From positions 1-64,000 of the forward strand of contig NZ_JAUSCF010000012.1 in NCBI RefSeq assembly GCF_030651625.1: a stretch of 64,000 bases of DNA, in the 5' to 3' direction. A program made the position numbers and the translations under genes. Below are positions 34,062 through 42,901 of the stretch, piece after piece; the stretch's first letter is position 1, and the number at the start of each line of letters is the position of its first letter. The notes beneath the pieces are model-generated. The model saw only the letters and a program-made list of their open reading frames with translations, did no database searches and was not told the DNA's origin. The DNA comes from Hydrogenophaga sp. (GTDB taxonomy: Bacteria > Pseudomonadota > Gammaproteobacteria > Burkholderiales > Burkholderiaceae_C).

Positions 34062-34083
34062 AGGCCGCTCCGGAGAGCGGCCT
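34062..34083 (-). terminator. Intrinsic terminator of the rpsP-rimM-trmD-rplS operon
   Basis: On the minus strand AGGCCGCTC, loop TCCG, GAGCGGCCT is followed by a run of T (the A run at 34056-34062 on the plus strand). It lies 33 bases after the rplS stop. Confidence 0.93.
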
Positions 34084-34116
34084 TTCAGCGATGACACGGG
34101 GCCAATGGCCCGCGCA

Positions 34117-34473
34117 TCAAGCGCCCAGCTTTTCCTTGATGCGTGCCGACTTGCCGCTGCGCTCGCGCAGGTAGTACAGCTTGGCGCGACGCACGTCACC
34201 ACGGCGCTTGACTTCGATCTTGGCGATACGGGGGCTGTACAGCGGGAAGGTGCGCTCGACGCCTTCACCGTTGGAGATCTTGCGAACGATGAAGCTGGAG
34301 TTCAGGCCACGGTTGCGGCGGGCAATCACCACGCCTTCGTAAGCCTGCACACGCTTGCGCGTGCCTTCGACCACGTTCACGCTCACGATGACGGTGTCAC
34401 CGGGGGCAAACGGGGGGATGTCTTTGTTCAAACGAGCAATTTCTTCTTGCTCAAGGGTCTGGATGAGGTTCAT
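34117..34473 (-). CDS. rplS: 50S ribosomal protein L19
   Basis: A 118-residue ribosomal protein L19 with the typical start [20 protein letters not shown] and the conserved [26 protein letters not shown] and [15 protein letters not shown] blocks. It is the last gene of the classical rpsP-rimM-trmD-rplS operon, about 145 bases after trmD, with a strong terminator downstream. The ATG at 34473 gives the canonical N-terminus; an in-frame ATG seven codons upstream is possible. Confidence 0.97.
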   Translation of the reverse strand: MNLIQTLEQEEIARLNKDIPPFAPGDTVIVSVNVVEGTRKRVQAYEGVVIARRNRGLNSSFIVRKISNGEGVERTFPLYSPRIAKIEVKRRGDVRRAKLYYLRERSGKSARIKEKLGA

Positions 34474-34617
34474 GGTTTCCTGATTCACGATCATGCCCGC
34501 GCTGCACTAAAGGCCACGAATCCGGCAGGGGCCCTGTCCATTGGGTCCATGACACATGGACACCATTGCGGGCTGGCCCGGTCACGGCGGCCGGTCAGAG
34601 GATCGAAAAGCTTTTGA

Positions 34618-35394
34618 TTATAGCTGTTCTCGAAAACGCAGGAAAGACTCATCCTGCGGGCTCAAAGCGCCCTGGGCGCGCGCCTGGTCCAGAAGGTCTG
34701 GCCGCAGGCTGGCGGTGAGCGCCAGGCTTTGCTCGCGGCGGTAGCGGGCGATGCGCTCGTGGTGCCCGCCGAGCAACACCTCAGGCGCCGGCATGGGGCC
34801 ATGGGGCCCGTGCCAGACTTCCGGGCGGGTGTGGTGCGGGCTGTCCAGCAAGCCATCGAGTGCGGGGTTGAAACTGTCCTGCTGATGGCTGCCTTCGTCG
34901 CTGAGCACGCCCGGCTGCAGGCGGGCGACGGCATCGAGCAAGGCCATGGCCGGGATCTCGCCGCCCGAAAGCACGAAGTCGCCGAGGCTGATCTGGATGT
35001 CGACACAGGCGTCGACGAAACGCTGATCCACCCCTTCGTACCGACCACACACCAGCACAGCACCCTCCCCCTTCGCCCAGGATTCGACGCCCGCGTGGGA
35101 GAGGCGCTCACCGGTGGGCGTGAACATCACCACAGGTGCCTGCTGGTCTGGCGGGTCACCCCGGTCGGACCGAACCGCCTGCAAACACTTCCAAAGCGGC
35201 TCGGCCATCATGACCATGCCGGGGCCTCCCCCGAAGGGACGATCGTCTACCCGTCGGTACTGTCCTTCGGCAAAATCCCGGGGGTTCCAGAGCCTCACAC
35301 TCACCAAGCCGCCCTCGAAGGCACGCCTGTTGATGCCGCTCTTGAAGAACGGTTCAAAGAGCTCGGGAAACAGGGTGATGACGTCGAATCGCAT
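34618..35394 (-). CDS. trmD: tRNA (guanine-37-N1)-methyltransferase
   Basis: A 258-codon gene for the knotted SPOUT methyltransferase TrmD, with MRFDVITLFPELFEPF at the start, RRVDDRPFGGGPGMVMM, and the S-adenosylmethionine-binding knot in LVCGRYEGVDQR and IGDFVLSGGE-like ISLGDFVLSGGEIPAM. It places m1G37 in tRNA to prevent frameshifting. The start at 35394 gives the canonical N-terminus; a nine-codon longer version would overlap the rimM stop. Confidence 0.97.
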   Translation of the reverse strand: MRFDVITLFPELFEPFFKSGINRRAFEGGLVSVRLWNPRDFAEGQYRRVDDRPFGGGPGMVMMAEPLWKCLQAVRSDRGDPPDQQAPVVMFTPTGERLSHAGVESWAKGEGAVLVCGRYEGVDQRFVDACVDIQISLGDFVLSGGEIPAMALLDAVARLQPGVLSDEGSHQQDSFNPALDGLLDSPHHTRPEVWHGPHGPMPAPEVLLGGHHERIARYRREQSLALTASLRPDLLDQARAQGALSPQDESFLRFREQL

Positions 35395-35417
35395 GCACGT
35401 ATTGTCCCCCTGGGGAT

Positions 35418-36020
35418 TCAATAGTCTTTTTGCCAGTCGACCGTGATGCGGCGGGCCACTCGGTCCACGTCGTCGACGTAGGCCGAGACGAAGGGGATCA
35501 TGCGCTCGGCCGTCTGCGGCTCGCCATCGACGGCATCTTCTGTGTACTCCAGCACCAGCACGGCGTTGGGGCCGGTCGACATGAGGTCGCGCACCACGCC
35601 CATGTGCTCGCCTTCGCGGTTGACCACATCGAGGCCGATCAGATCGACCCAGTAGTACTCCCCTTCGGGTGTGGGGGGGAATACGCTGCGAGGCACAAAG
35701 ATGCGAACACCTTTGAGCGATTCGGCCGCACTGCGGTCGTCCACGCCTTCAAACCTGGCAACAACGCCGTCAGCATGCGCTTTGATGTCGGCCACGGCGA
35801 CCGAAACGCAGCCGCCAAACGCCGAGAAGCCACGCGCGAAGCGGGCTTCGGGTGGCTGAAGAAACCATTGGGTAGAGGCAAACAGCGCCTGCGTATCGGT
35901 GCTGTGGGGGTGGATGCGCATCCACCCCTTGATGCCCCAGGCCTCCTGGATACGACCCAGTTCGACGGCATCGACCGGCAGGGCCGATGCCGCAAAAGGC
36001 GTGGGCGATGGGCTGCTCAC
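35418..36020 (-). CDS. rimM: Ribosome maturation factor RimM
   Basis: A 200-residue RimM with the N-terminal barrel (VELGRIQEAWGIKGWMRIHP) and the PRC-barrel (EYYWVDLIGLDVVNREGEHMG). It binds S19 and assists 30S head assembly. It lies between rpsP and trmD in the standard operon order. Confidence 0.96.
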   Translation of the reverse strand: MSSPSPTPFAASALPVDAVELGRIQEAWGIKGWMRIHPHSTDTQALFASTQWFLQPPEARFARGFSAFGGCVSVAVADIKAHADGVVARFEGVDDRSAAESLKGVRIFVPRSVFPPTPEGEYYWVDLIGLDVVNREGEHMGVVRDLMSTGPNAVLVLEYTEDAVDGEPQTAERMIPFVSAYVDDVDRVARRITVDWQKDY

Positions 36021-36047
36021 CAGAGGGTCACCGGGGCAGCCAGAGGA

Positions 36048-36305
36048 TCAGGCCGCGACGGCCTTCTCGGCGTTCTGCTTGACCAGACGGGCCACGGTAT
36101 CGGACGGGGTAGCACCCACGCCGGTCCAGTAGGTCAGGCGATCCACAGCAATGCGCAGAGGCTCCTCGCCACCGCGGGCCAGCGGGTTGTAGAAACCAAT
36201 GCGCTCGATGAAGCGGCCATCGCGGCGATTGCGCTTGTCGGCAACCACGATGTTGTAGAACGGACGGGATTTAGAACCGCCACGGGAGAGTCGGATGACG
36301 ACCAT
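36048..36305 (-). CDS. rpsP: 30S ribosomal protein S16
   Basis: An 85-residue S16 with [20 protein letters not shown] at the start and KNAEKAV-like Lys/Ala-rich end. First gene of the rpsP-rimM-trmD-rplS operon. The 210 bases upstream carry the promoter region and no gene. Confidence 0.97.
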   Translation of the reverse strand: MVVIRLSRGGSKSRPFYNIVVADKRNRRDGRFIERIGFYNPLARGGEEPLRIAVDRLTYWTGVGATPSDTVARLVKQNAEKAVAA

Positions 36306-36453
36306 GATTTATCCTTCGGGTGGAGAGGTACCAAAATCGGTACTTCACCGGGTTCTTGCGGGATGCAACACATCCTACACAACAACCCGCTTGATTGCAG
36401 CGCTTGAGACACACGACTGACCACCCGGCCAGCGAAACGCCGCAAAGCCTGCG

Positions 36454-36459
36454 ATTATA
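36454..36459 (-). promoter_or_regulatory. TATAAT -10 box of the rpsP operon promoter
   Basis: Read on the minus strand, a perfect TATAAT (GGGCTATAATCGC) lies about 150 bases upstream of the rpsP start codon. The -35 region is weak (TTG-rich 14-17 bases upstream). This long leader is a usual place for operon autoregulation. Confidence 0.6.
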
Positions 36460-36515
36460 GCCCGTGCGGCAAAAAACAAGATGCCGTCCGACCGAACCTC
36501 ACCTGAACCTCACTC

Positions 36516-37055
36516 ATGCCGCTCATTCGTCCCAGCGTCGATACCGATCTTGACGCCATTACCCGCATCTACGGTCACCACGTGCTGCACGGCACAGGCA
36601 CGTTCGAGACCACCCCCCCTGCTGCACAGGACATGGCCGCCCGCCGCGCCGACGTGCTTTCCAAAGGGCTGCCCTGGCTGGTCATTGAAGAAGATGGACA
36701 GGTGGCCGGGTTCGCCTACGGCAACTGGTTCAAACCAAGGCCGGCATACCGTTTTTCTGTCGAAGATTCGATCTACATGGCGCCCGAAGCAGCAGGCAAG
36801 GGATGGGGCCGCGCCCTGCTCGCCGAGTTGATGGCGGCATTTGAACGCGCTGGCGCCCGCAAGGTGATGGCCGTGATTGGCGATTCGGCCAACGCAGGCT
36901 CGATCGGCGTCCACAAAGCGCTGGGCTTCGAGCACGTGGGTACCGTGCAGTCGTGTGGCTGGAAATTCGATCGTTGGCTTGACATCGTATTGATGCAAAA
37001 GAGCCTGGGACCTGGCGACACCACGCCTCCGACCGACATCGAAAGTCACCAGTGA
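36516..37055 (+). CDS. GNAT acetyltransferase (phosphinothricin-acetyltransferase-like)
   Basis: A 179-residue N-acetyltransferase starting MPLIRPSVDTDLDAITRIY, with the acetyl-CoA binding loop EAAGKGWGRALLAEL and a SIGVHKALGFEHVG motif. The HHVLHGTGTFETTPP segment is typical of the Pat/Bar group, whose members detoxify glutamate-analogue antibiotics or acylate methionine sulfone. Real substrate unknown. Its stop overlaps the next gene's GTG start. Confidence 0.88.
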   Translation: MPLIRPSVDTDLDAITRIYGHHVLHGTGTFETTPPAAQDMAARRADVLSKGLPWLVIEEDGQVAGFAYGNWFKPRPAYRFSVEDSIYMAPEAAGKGWGRALLAELMAAFERAGARKVMAVIGDSANAGSIGVHKALGFEHVGTVQSCGWKFDRWLDIVLMQKSLGPGDTTPPTDIESHQ

Positions 37056-37519
37056 GCGGCGCCAAGCACAAGACGCTGGCCGTCGGGCTCGCATTGCTGG
37101 GTGGCTCGCTGGGCCTGCATCGTTTTTACCTGCGCGGCCTGGGTGACTGGGTCGGCTGGCTGCACCCGGTGCCTGCCGCGCTGGGGTGGTGGGGTGTGGA
37201 CCGGGTGCTCACCTATGGGCAGGACGACAAACTGTCGTGGGTACTGATTCCCCTGCTGGGTGCTTCAGTGGCAGCAAGCTGCCTGATGGCGATCATCTAT
37301 GCGCTGACCGAAAAAGAGAAATGGAACCAGCAGTTCAACCCAACGCTTCCTGCGGACGCCAGCGCCGGCAGCACAAACTGGCTGACCATCGGCGCCCTGG
37401 TATTTGCACTGCTGCTGGGCACCATCGCTTTCATGGGCAGCCTGGCCTTCGGCGTCCAGCGGTACTTTGAGTACCAGATTGAAGAGGCGAGAAAGATCAG
37501 TCAGCCGGCAGACGACTGA
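37052..37519 (+). CDS. TM2-domain membrane protein
   Basis: A 155-residue protein starting at GTG in the overlap with the acetyltransferase stop. The N-terminus has a TM2-type motif GGSLGLHRFYLRGLGDWVGW, followed by further hydrophobic segments at about 62-85 and 110-135 (four in all). The family function is unknown. Translational coupling to the acetyltransferase suggests shared expression only. Confidence 0.8.
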   Translation: MSGAKHKTLAVGLALLGGSLGLHRFYLRGLGDWVGWLHPVPAALGWWGVDRVLTYGQDDKLSWVLIPLLGASVAASCLMAIIYALTEKEKWNQQFNPTLPADASAGSTNWLTIGALVFALLLGTIAFMGSLAFGVQRYFEYQIEEARKISQPADD

Positions 37520-37550
37520 GTCGTCGATGGTGATGCAGGAGGGCAAGCCC

Positions 37551-38504
37551 TCACCACCATGACATCACGAGCATCACAAGACTCAAGGTCAGCAACGCGG
37601 CAACAGTTGACACACCCATGCTGGCGGTCGTGGTTTCCTGTGCCACTTCGTAACGCTGCGCGAACAGAAACACGTTGGCACCTGTGGGCAGCGCTGCCGC
37701 CACCACCATCACCGTCAACGGCAAGCCGGTGATGCCGAATGCCCATGCGCTCAAGCCCACCATCACGGGCAACACCAGGTTCTTGGACAGAGTGGCCCAG
37801 AGCGCCGGCTGCCAATGCCCCGTGAGTGGCGTGCGGGCCAACGTGATGCCCACCAGCACCAGTGCAATCGGACCAAAAGCATTGCCCAGCAACTGCAGCG
37901 GTCGGTCGATCACTGTGGGCAAGGACCACCCGGTCTGGGCAAACAGCAGGCCACACAAGATGGGCAGGGGCACCGGATGGATCAATGCGCTCTTGAAGGC
38001 AGACCAGGTGGTGGCCAGCAGGTGCGGCTGCTCCATGCCGGCCTGTCGGTTTTCGCGCGCCACCGCCAGTTCCAGCACAACGGTGGCGGTGGTCAGCAGC
38101 AGCAGCGCGTGCACCGACACCAGGGTCAGCAAGGTCACCAGACCCGCCTTGCCGTAAGCCAGCTCCACCAGCGTGATGCCAATCATCACCATATTGGAAA
38201 AAACCCCGGTGAGCGCCAACACCACACTGCGGCGGTTGAAGCCTCGCCATCCGATCAGCACCGCCAGCAACACCCCCGCTGCCAGGAAATAGGCCACCAG
38301 CGGCCGCAGATCCAGCTCTTCGAAGCGCACCGCACTCATGGTGCGAAACAGCAGCGCAGGGATCAGCAGCAGAAAGACCAGATTGGACAGGTCCTTGATG
38401 GCGGCGTCCCGAATCCATTGCAGGCGCCCGGCCATGAAGCCAATGGCAACGAGCAGAAAGACGGGGGCGAGGGAAGCAAAAACAGGATGGGCAGATGGGT
38501 TCAC
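37551..38504 (-). CDS. AEC family transporter (auxin efflux carrier superfamily)
   Basis: A 317-residue permease with about ten membrane segments in two halves and the conserved central segment FGPIALVLVGITLARTPLTG, typical of malate/AEC permeases such as MdcF or YfdV. The transported compound, usually an organic acid or amino acid derivative, is not evident. It converges with the TM2-protein gene. Confidence 0.85.
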   Translation of the reverse strand: MNPSAHPVFASLAPVFLLVAIGFMAGRLQWIRDAAIKDLSNLVFLLLIPALLFRTMSAVRFEELDLRPLVAYFLAAGVLLAVLIGWRGFNRRSVVLALTGVFSNMVMIGITLVELAYGKAGLVTLLTLVSVHALLLLTTATVVLELAVARENRQAGMEQPHLLATTWSAFKSALIHPVPLPILCGLLFAQTGWSLPTVIDRPLQLLGNAFGPIALVLVGITLARTPLTGHWQPALWATLSKNLVLPVMVGLSAWAFGITGLPLTVMVVAAALPTGANVFLFAQRYEVAQETTTASMGVSTVAALLTLSLVMLVMSWW

Positions 38505-38578
38505 CCGCCAATGTTAAGGCCGTCGAACCGAAAGGTCGCTCACAGGGGTGGATGGATGGCCTGGCAAGACCCCCTCCG

Positions 38579-39199
38579 TCAGGCAAGTAGCGGCTCACCC
38601 AGCATGTAGCGCGCGAAGTGCGACAGCGAGTCGCGCATGAAACGGCGTCGCTCTCGCAAGCTGGGCCATTGCTGCCCGGCAGGACCATCTACGATGAGGC
38701 AGGCCAGACCGTGCACCTGCGCCCAGTAGATGGGGGACAGCGCCGCCACTTCAGATTCGCCATGCAGCAAGCACACCATGCGCTGGAGTTCACCGTGGGC
38801 CGAGTCACCAGCCTCTCGGGCTGCCGGGTACCGCGATGGGTCGCAAATTTCAGGCCTGAACATGATGCGGAAGATGCCCGGCCGGTCGATCGCAAAGCCG
38901 ACGTACGCCTGTCCCGATTCCATCAGGATGGCATGACGGCCCTCGCCGGCATTGCGCTGATTGGCCAGCGCCAACCTTCGGGCCAGCTCCACGAAACCCT
39001 GGGTCACCAGTTCGCCCAGGATGCTTTCCCGATCGGCGAAGTGGTGATAAGGCGCCTGATGCGTGACACCACTGCGTCGGGCCACCTCGCGCATGGACAA
39101 CGCAGCCAACCCCTCGGTTTCGAGGAGTTGCTCACTGGCTTCAAGAATGCGTTGACGCAGATCAGGAGCGGTGGCTTTTTCGGAACGGCGTACGGACAT
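38579..39199 (-). CDS. TetR family transcriptional regulator
   Basis: A roughly 206-residue repressor starting MSVRRSEKATAPDLRQRIL. The DNA-binding domain contains ALSMREVARRSGVTHQAPYHHFADRESIL and a WHG-like C-terminal ligand domain (YVGFAIDRPGIFRIMF). A longer in-frame start would reach into its own operator. It diverges from the ABA4-like gene; paired boxes at 39258-39308 lie between them, so autorepression and control of the two membrane-protein genes is likely. Confidence 0.88.
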   Translation of the reverse strand: MSVRRSEKATAPDLRQRILEASEQLLETEGLAALSMREVARRSGVTHQAPYHHFADRESILGELVTQGFVELARRLALANQRNAGEGRHAILMESGQAYVGFAIDRPGIFRIMFRPEICDPSRYPAAREAGDSAHGELQRMVCLLHGESEVAALSPIYWAQVHGLACLIVDGPAGQQWPSLRERRRFMRDSLSHFARYMLGEPLLA

Positions 39200-39257
39200 G
39201 TTGCTGGGTGGAAGCAGACGCAAGTGGGCAATCAAAGGCATCAGCATAAGCGCACTT

Positions 39258-39308
39258 GACACCGTCTAGTTTTATTTCTACCATTTCACCAAACCAGACA
39301 GTGTCTAG
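39258..39308. promoter_or_regulatory. Paired operator boxes for the divergent TetR regulator
   Basis: GACACCGTCTAG at 39258-39269 and GACAGTGTCTAG at 39297-39308 are direct repeats identical at 10 of 12 positions and 39 bases apart. The second contains the perfect palindrome AGACAGTGTCT. The region between is AT-rich and suitable for promoters in both directions. Confidence 0.6.
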
Positions 39309-39442
39309 TTTTTTCCGACTCGTCCATCTTTGTTCACTGTTGATCCCATGACTTTCAACCTTGCGTCCGCTCCGGTGGCCGAACCACCCAATCCGGCATG
39401 CCTCATTTCCTCTTCGGCACAGCGCAACAGAAGGGGCCAGAC

Positions 39443-39913
39443 ATGACGCCACTTGCGCAGCTCGATCCCGACACCGCCTTCGGTTGGGCCAACACTCTGG
39501 CCCTGCTGGCATGGCTGTCGCTGGCACTTTCACCGGCCAAGGCACGCTGGACGCCTTGGATCTGGCGCATCACCGGGCGCGCATTGCCCGTTGCTTTCGG
39601 CATGGTTTATGGGGCCTTGCTGGCGCTTCACTGGCGCGGCGAGGGCGGCTTCAACAGTCTGGACGATGTGCGCGCCATGTTCGCCGTGCCGGGCGCCCTG
39701 GCCGCTGGCTGGGTGCACTACCTGGCCTTTGACCTCTTCGTGGGCACCTGGATCTCCGAACGCAGTGCACAGCTCGGCATCGGCCATGGCTGGGTGCTCC
39801 CACTGTTGTTGTTGACTTTCATGCTGGGCCCGCTCGGCATTCTCGCTTTTGTGCTGGTTCGTGCGCTGCGCCGACCGGCTTCCCTGAAATGGCAACCCGG
39901 AGCAACCCCATGA
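39443..39913 (+). CDS. ABA4-like (DUF4281) membrane protein
   Basis: A 156-residue protein with four membrane segments and the family block LAAGWVHYLAFDLFVGTWISER followed by GPLGILAFVLVRALRR. ABA4 of plants is needed for neoxanthin synthesis; bacterial homologues are uncharacterised. The ATG at 39443 is preferred to an upstream one. Its stop overlaps the next start (ATGA), so both are made together under the TetR-type regulator. Confidence 0.82.
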   Translation: MTPLAQLDPDTAFGWANTLALLAWLSLALSPAKARWTPWIWRITGRALPVAFGMVYGALLALHWRGEGGFNSLDDVRAMFAVPGALAAGWVHYLAFDLFVGTWISERSAQLGIGHGWVLPLLLLTFMLGPLGILAFVLVRALRRPASLKWQPGATP

Positions 39914-40767
39914 GCCTCCCTTCCTCCCCAGCATCCCGCATGATCGGCACCCCTGCTTCCGCATGGCAGAACCCCTTCCAGACTTTTCTTGCCGAATCCC
40001 TGTCGCGCCAGAGGGCGCTCACCGTCTTCGCACTGCTGATGTGGGCGGCCATGCTGCCCACGTTGCTCGCCTGGGGTCTGGACGACCGCCAACTGCGAGG
40101 CGTCAACGTGTGGATCAAACCACTCAAGTTCATGGCATCGGTCGGCCTCTTTGCCCTGTGCACGGCGTGGTTCATCGGCCTGCTGCCCCCTGATCGAAGA
40201 ACCCATCGCATCATCAGGATCGTGGTGGGCATGCTCATCGGTGCCGGCCTGTTCGAGATCGGCTACATCACCCTGCAGGCAGGGTTGGGCGTGGGCTCGC
40301 ACTACAACACCAGCAGTGCGTTTCACGGCGTCATGTATTCGCTCATGGGTGCAGGCGCGTTGGTACTGACGGCCACACAACCACTGCTGGCCTGGCAAAT
40401 CGCACGCCACGCACGACCCGAGGTGCCCAGGGTATGGCGTGACGCCGTGGTGCTGGGCCTCGTGTTGACCTTTGTGCTGGGTGCAGGTTCGGGTGGTCTG
40501 CTGGGTTCGGTTCAGCCCCCCTCTGGCGCTGGCCTGCCGATTCTGGGCTGGCATTTCTCAGGTGGTGACCTGCGTCCCGCCCATTTCATTGGCATGCATG
40601 CCCAACAATGGTTGCCTTTGGCGGGACTGCTGCTGGTCCATTCGACGCCACGGTTTGCGCGCGTCGCCTTGGTTGCGGTCACGTTGCTGGTGGTGGGCGT
40701 TTGGCTCTGGGCATTGGCCAATGGGCTGGACGGCGCGGTATTCATCACGCCGGGGATCCCGCGATGA
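39910..40767 (+). CDS. Multi-spanning membrane protein of unknown function
   Basis: A 285-residue inner-membrane protein with about seven hydrophobic segments. It has conserved-looking polar residues in the membrane (GFLLRTH-less core; SHYNTSSAFHGVMYSLMGAG and PAHFIGMHAQQWLPLAGLL), where several His could bind a metal or haem. I do not recognise the family. It starts inside the ABA4-like gene's stop codon, so the two may work together. It converges with the DUF3299 gene 16 bases away. Confidence 0.75.
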   Translation: MSLPSSPASRMIGTPASAWQNPFQTFLAESLSRQRALTVFALLMWAAMLPTLLAWGLDDRQLRGVNVWIKPLKFMASVGLFALCTAWFIGLLPPDRRTHRIIRIVVGMLIGAGLFEIGYITLQAGLGVGSHYNTSSAFHGVMYSLMGAGALVLTATQPLLAWQIARHARPEVPRVWRDAVVLGLVLTFVLGAGSGGLLGSVQPPSGAGLPILGWHFSGGDLRPAHFIGMHAQQWLPLAGLLLVHSTPRFARVALVAVTLLVVGVWLWALANGLDGAVFITPGIPR

Positions 40768-40782
40768 ATCGCTGGGAAGCCG

Positions 40783-41409
40783 CTACTTCACACCGACTGC
40801 ATCGGTGAACCGGTAGTAGAAGCCAAAGGGATCATTCGGCAAAACGTGGAATGTGCCTTCCACCACCACGGCCCCGAGGCTGTACTTCACCGGCACCTTG
40901 GTGCGCACCTCCACCATGCTTTCAGGGCCGCCTGGCGTGCAGAATGAACAGGTGAGCGGCACGGACGACAACAGAAAATGGCGCTGCTGTTCACCCGGGT
41001 CCAGCGGCATCATGAAACCCTGCAGCCGCTGCTTCTTCTGGTCAAGCGCCTTCACCTCGGCCGAATACACCGGCACGATGCGCTTTTTTTCAATGCGCGT
41101 GGTCACGTCGGTCAGCAGCGACCAAGCCAGCACGTCTTCGCGCCTGGGCAGCGGCGCAAACGGGCTGAGCGGGCTGTGAACGCCCGCACCCTCCCCACTG
41201 GGCAAAACGCCACCATGGCCCTGAGCGTCAGGAGCCTGGCCTGCCGGTGGCAGCGGCGAGGTCAGGGTCTGCGCCCAAGCCCCACCCATCAAGGCGCCCG
41301 ACAGGCACAGCAGTAAAAGGTCTCGACGACACGAAAGCAGCGGAATGGAAAGAAGTCGAGGCATCAGCGTGAACGAATCAGAACGGGAAGTGACAGGTTG
41401 CAGAGTCAT
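40783..41409 (-). CDS. DUF3299 secreted protein of the zinc-type ABC cluster
   Basis: A protein of about 208 residues with a signal peptide ending around GGAWAQ. The DUF3299 domain has GFMMPLDPGEQQRHFLLSSV, LTCSFCTPGGP and an FHVLPNDPFGFYYRFTDA end. The Cys pair suggests metal binding or disulfide chemistry. A later ATG at 41364 is an alternative start. It is the last gene of the Fur/Zur-type-regulated operon and resembles the DUF3299 member of the zinc-responsive PA4063-PA4066 cluster of Pseudomonas aeruginosa, as I recall it. Confidence 0.82.
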   Translation of the reverse strand: MTLQPVTSRSDSFTLMPRLLSIPLLSCRRDLLLLCLSGALMGGAWAQTLTSPLPPAGQAPDAQGHGGVLPSGEGAGVHSPLSPFAPLPRREDVLAWSLLTDVTTRIEKKRIVPVYSAEVKALDQKKQRLQGFMMPLDPGEQQRHFLLSSVPLTCSFCTPGGPESMVEVRTKVPVKYSLGAVVVEGTFHVLPNDPFGFYYRFTDAVGVK

Positions 41410-41432
41410 TGTGTGCCCACCGGCACCCAAGC

Positions 41433-41672
41433 TCAATGCGCGTGGCGCATGCCACAGTATTTGCCCAACGCAAGACCTTTGCAAGCGGCCTGGAGTTCCG
41501 CCGTACAGACCTTTTCACCTTTGCCCGCCTCCAGGCACTTGGCGGCGCCTTCGTGGGCGGCGGCCATGGCGCGGTGGCGCTGGATGTCTTCCTTCACTTC
41601 CTTCTCGGAGTGCTGAGCCATGGCCACGGAAGCCAGCAAGGCGGTGGAAAGGATCAGGAGTGCTTTTTTCAT
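41433..41672 (-). CDS. Small secreted Cys/His-rich protein
   Basis: A 79-residue protein with a cleavable signal peptide (MKKALLILSTALLASVAMAQ). The short mature part has clustered His and four Cys (QHSEKEVKEDIQRHRAM, CLEAGKGEKVCTAELQAACK and a KYCGMRHAH end). It starts one base past the permease stop. The composition and context suggest a periplasmic metal-binding partner of the ABC transporter; no family was recognised. Confidence 0.8.
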   Translation of the reverse strand: MKKALLILSTALLASVAMAQHSEKEVKEDIQRHRAMAAAHEGAAKCLEAGKGEKVCTAELQAACKGLALGKYCGMRHAH

Positions 41673-42901
41673 GAAATGGACCTCGGATTCAGGAGTTGAG
41701 TGACATCGATGCGGTAGACGCTGGCGACCGGCAGACACGCCGCCACCACCGCCACCCCCAGGGCCAGCACCGGCACCCACCCCTCGGCAGGTACCCATTG
41801 CCAACCCGAAATGGACAGCGACTGACTGTCCACCAACCACTGGCCGATCAGGGTCGCCAGGCCGTGAGCCGCCAACAGACCCAGCACGCAGGCCAGCGCC
41901 GCCAGCCAGAGCGCTTCCAGAAGCAGCAGCAGTGCCACCCGCTGCGGCGGTGCACCCAGCATGCGCAACATGGCCAGATCGTCGCGGCGCTCGCGCACCG
42001 CATTCCACAGCGCGATGAACACCGACAAACCCGCCACAGCGAGCAACACCGCCGCAAGCGCACGCAGGGCCTGTGTGCCCACGCCCACCATGTGGAGCAG
42101 GCGGGTGATCTCGATCGCGGGCGCGGCCGCCTGCATGGAGGTGGACTGGTTCACAAACCGCGGAAAACTCGCTGCCGCCAATGGCGTTTTGTAGCTCAGA
42201 AGGGCCAGCGTGATTTCTCGGTCAGCCGCCAGCGCCTCGGCCAGCTCGACCTTTTCAGCCTCGCTCATGCCATCGCCCGCATGCACGTCATCGTGCACCT
42301 GCCAGACGGATTCGCTGGCGGTGAGGATCAGTCTGTCCAGGACGCAACCGCATGGCGCCAACACACCGGTCACGACGTACGGCGTGGCGTCGTGCACCGC
42401 ACCGCCAGTGCCCAGCCCGTGCATGCCTTCAAAGGCCTGGCCCAGCTTCAAGCCAGTGTGCTCGGCCACCCGGGCGCCCAGCACAGCCTGCATGGGTGCG
42501 GTCCACAGAGCACCCCGCGCCACCTTTGCCCCGTAATGCGCCACATAGGCGTGCGTGGTACCCACGATGCGGTAACCCTGCAGGTTGTCCCCCAGGCTCA
42601 GCGGAATCAGTTGGGCCACCTGTGGATGCTGGGCGAGCTGTTCCGCCTCGGCCAGGGGTATGTTGCCGGGCGGCACATCGATGTGGAACACTCCCGACAG
42701 GATGAGCTGCATGGGGCTGCCCTTGGCACCCACCACCACGTCAATCCCTGCCAGGTCTCGCTCAAAGGCCCGCGCGGCCTGGTCCTGCACGATGATCACA
42801 AAGGCCATGGATGCCAGGCCCAGCGACAGCAGAATCAAATTGAGTGCGGTGGACAGAGGGCGTGCCCAGAGGTAGCGCCACGAGAGGCTGAACGCGTTCA
42901 C
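41669..42901 (-). CDS. FtsX-type (MacB/LolC-like) ABC transporter permease
   Basis: A 410-residue permease with the FtsX/MacB plan: an N-terminal membrane segment (WARPLSTALNLILLSLGLA), a large periplasmic domain from about 45 to 270, and three C-terminal membrane segments with RERRDDLAMLRMLGAPPQRVALL at the coupling loop. Such permeases handle lipoproteins, peptides or metal-linked substrates rather than importing solutes. The GTG start overlaps the ATPase stop. Confidence 0.87.
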   Translation of the reverse strand: MNAFSLSWRYLWARPLSTALNLILLSLGLASMAFVIIVQDQAARAFERDLAGIDVVVGAKGSPMQLILSGVFHIDVPPGNIPLAEAEQLAQHPQVAQLIPLSLGDNLQGYRIVGTTHAYVAHYGAKVARGALWTAPMQAVLGARVAEHTGLKLGQAFEGMHGLGTGGAVHDATPYVVTGVLAPCGCVLDRLILTASESVWQVHDDVHAGDGMSEAEKVELAEALAADREITLALLSYKTPLAAASFPRFVNQSTSMQAAAPAIEITRLLHMVGVGTQALRALAAVLLAVAGLSVFIALWNAVRERRDDLAMLRMLGAPPQRVALLLLLEALWLAALACVLGLLAAHGLATLIGQWLVDSQSLSISGWQWVPAEGWVPVLALGVAVVAACLPVASVYRIDVTQLLNPRSIS

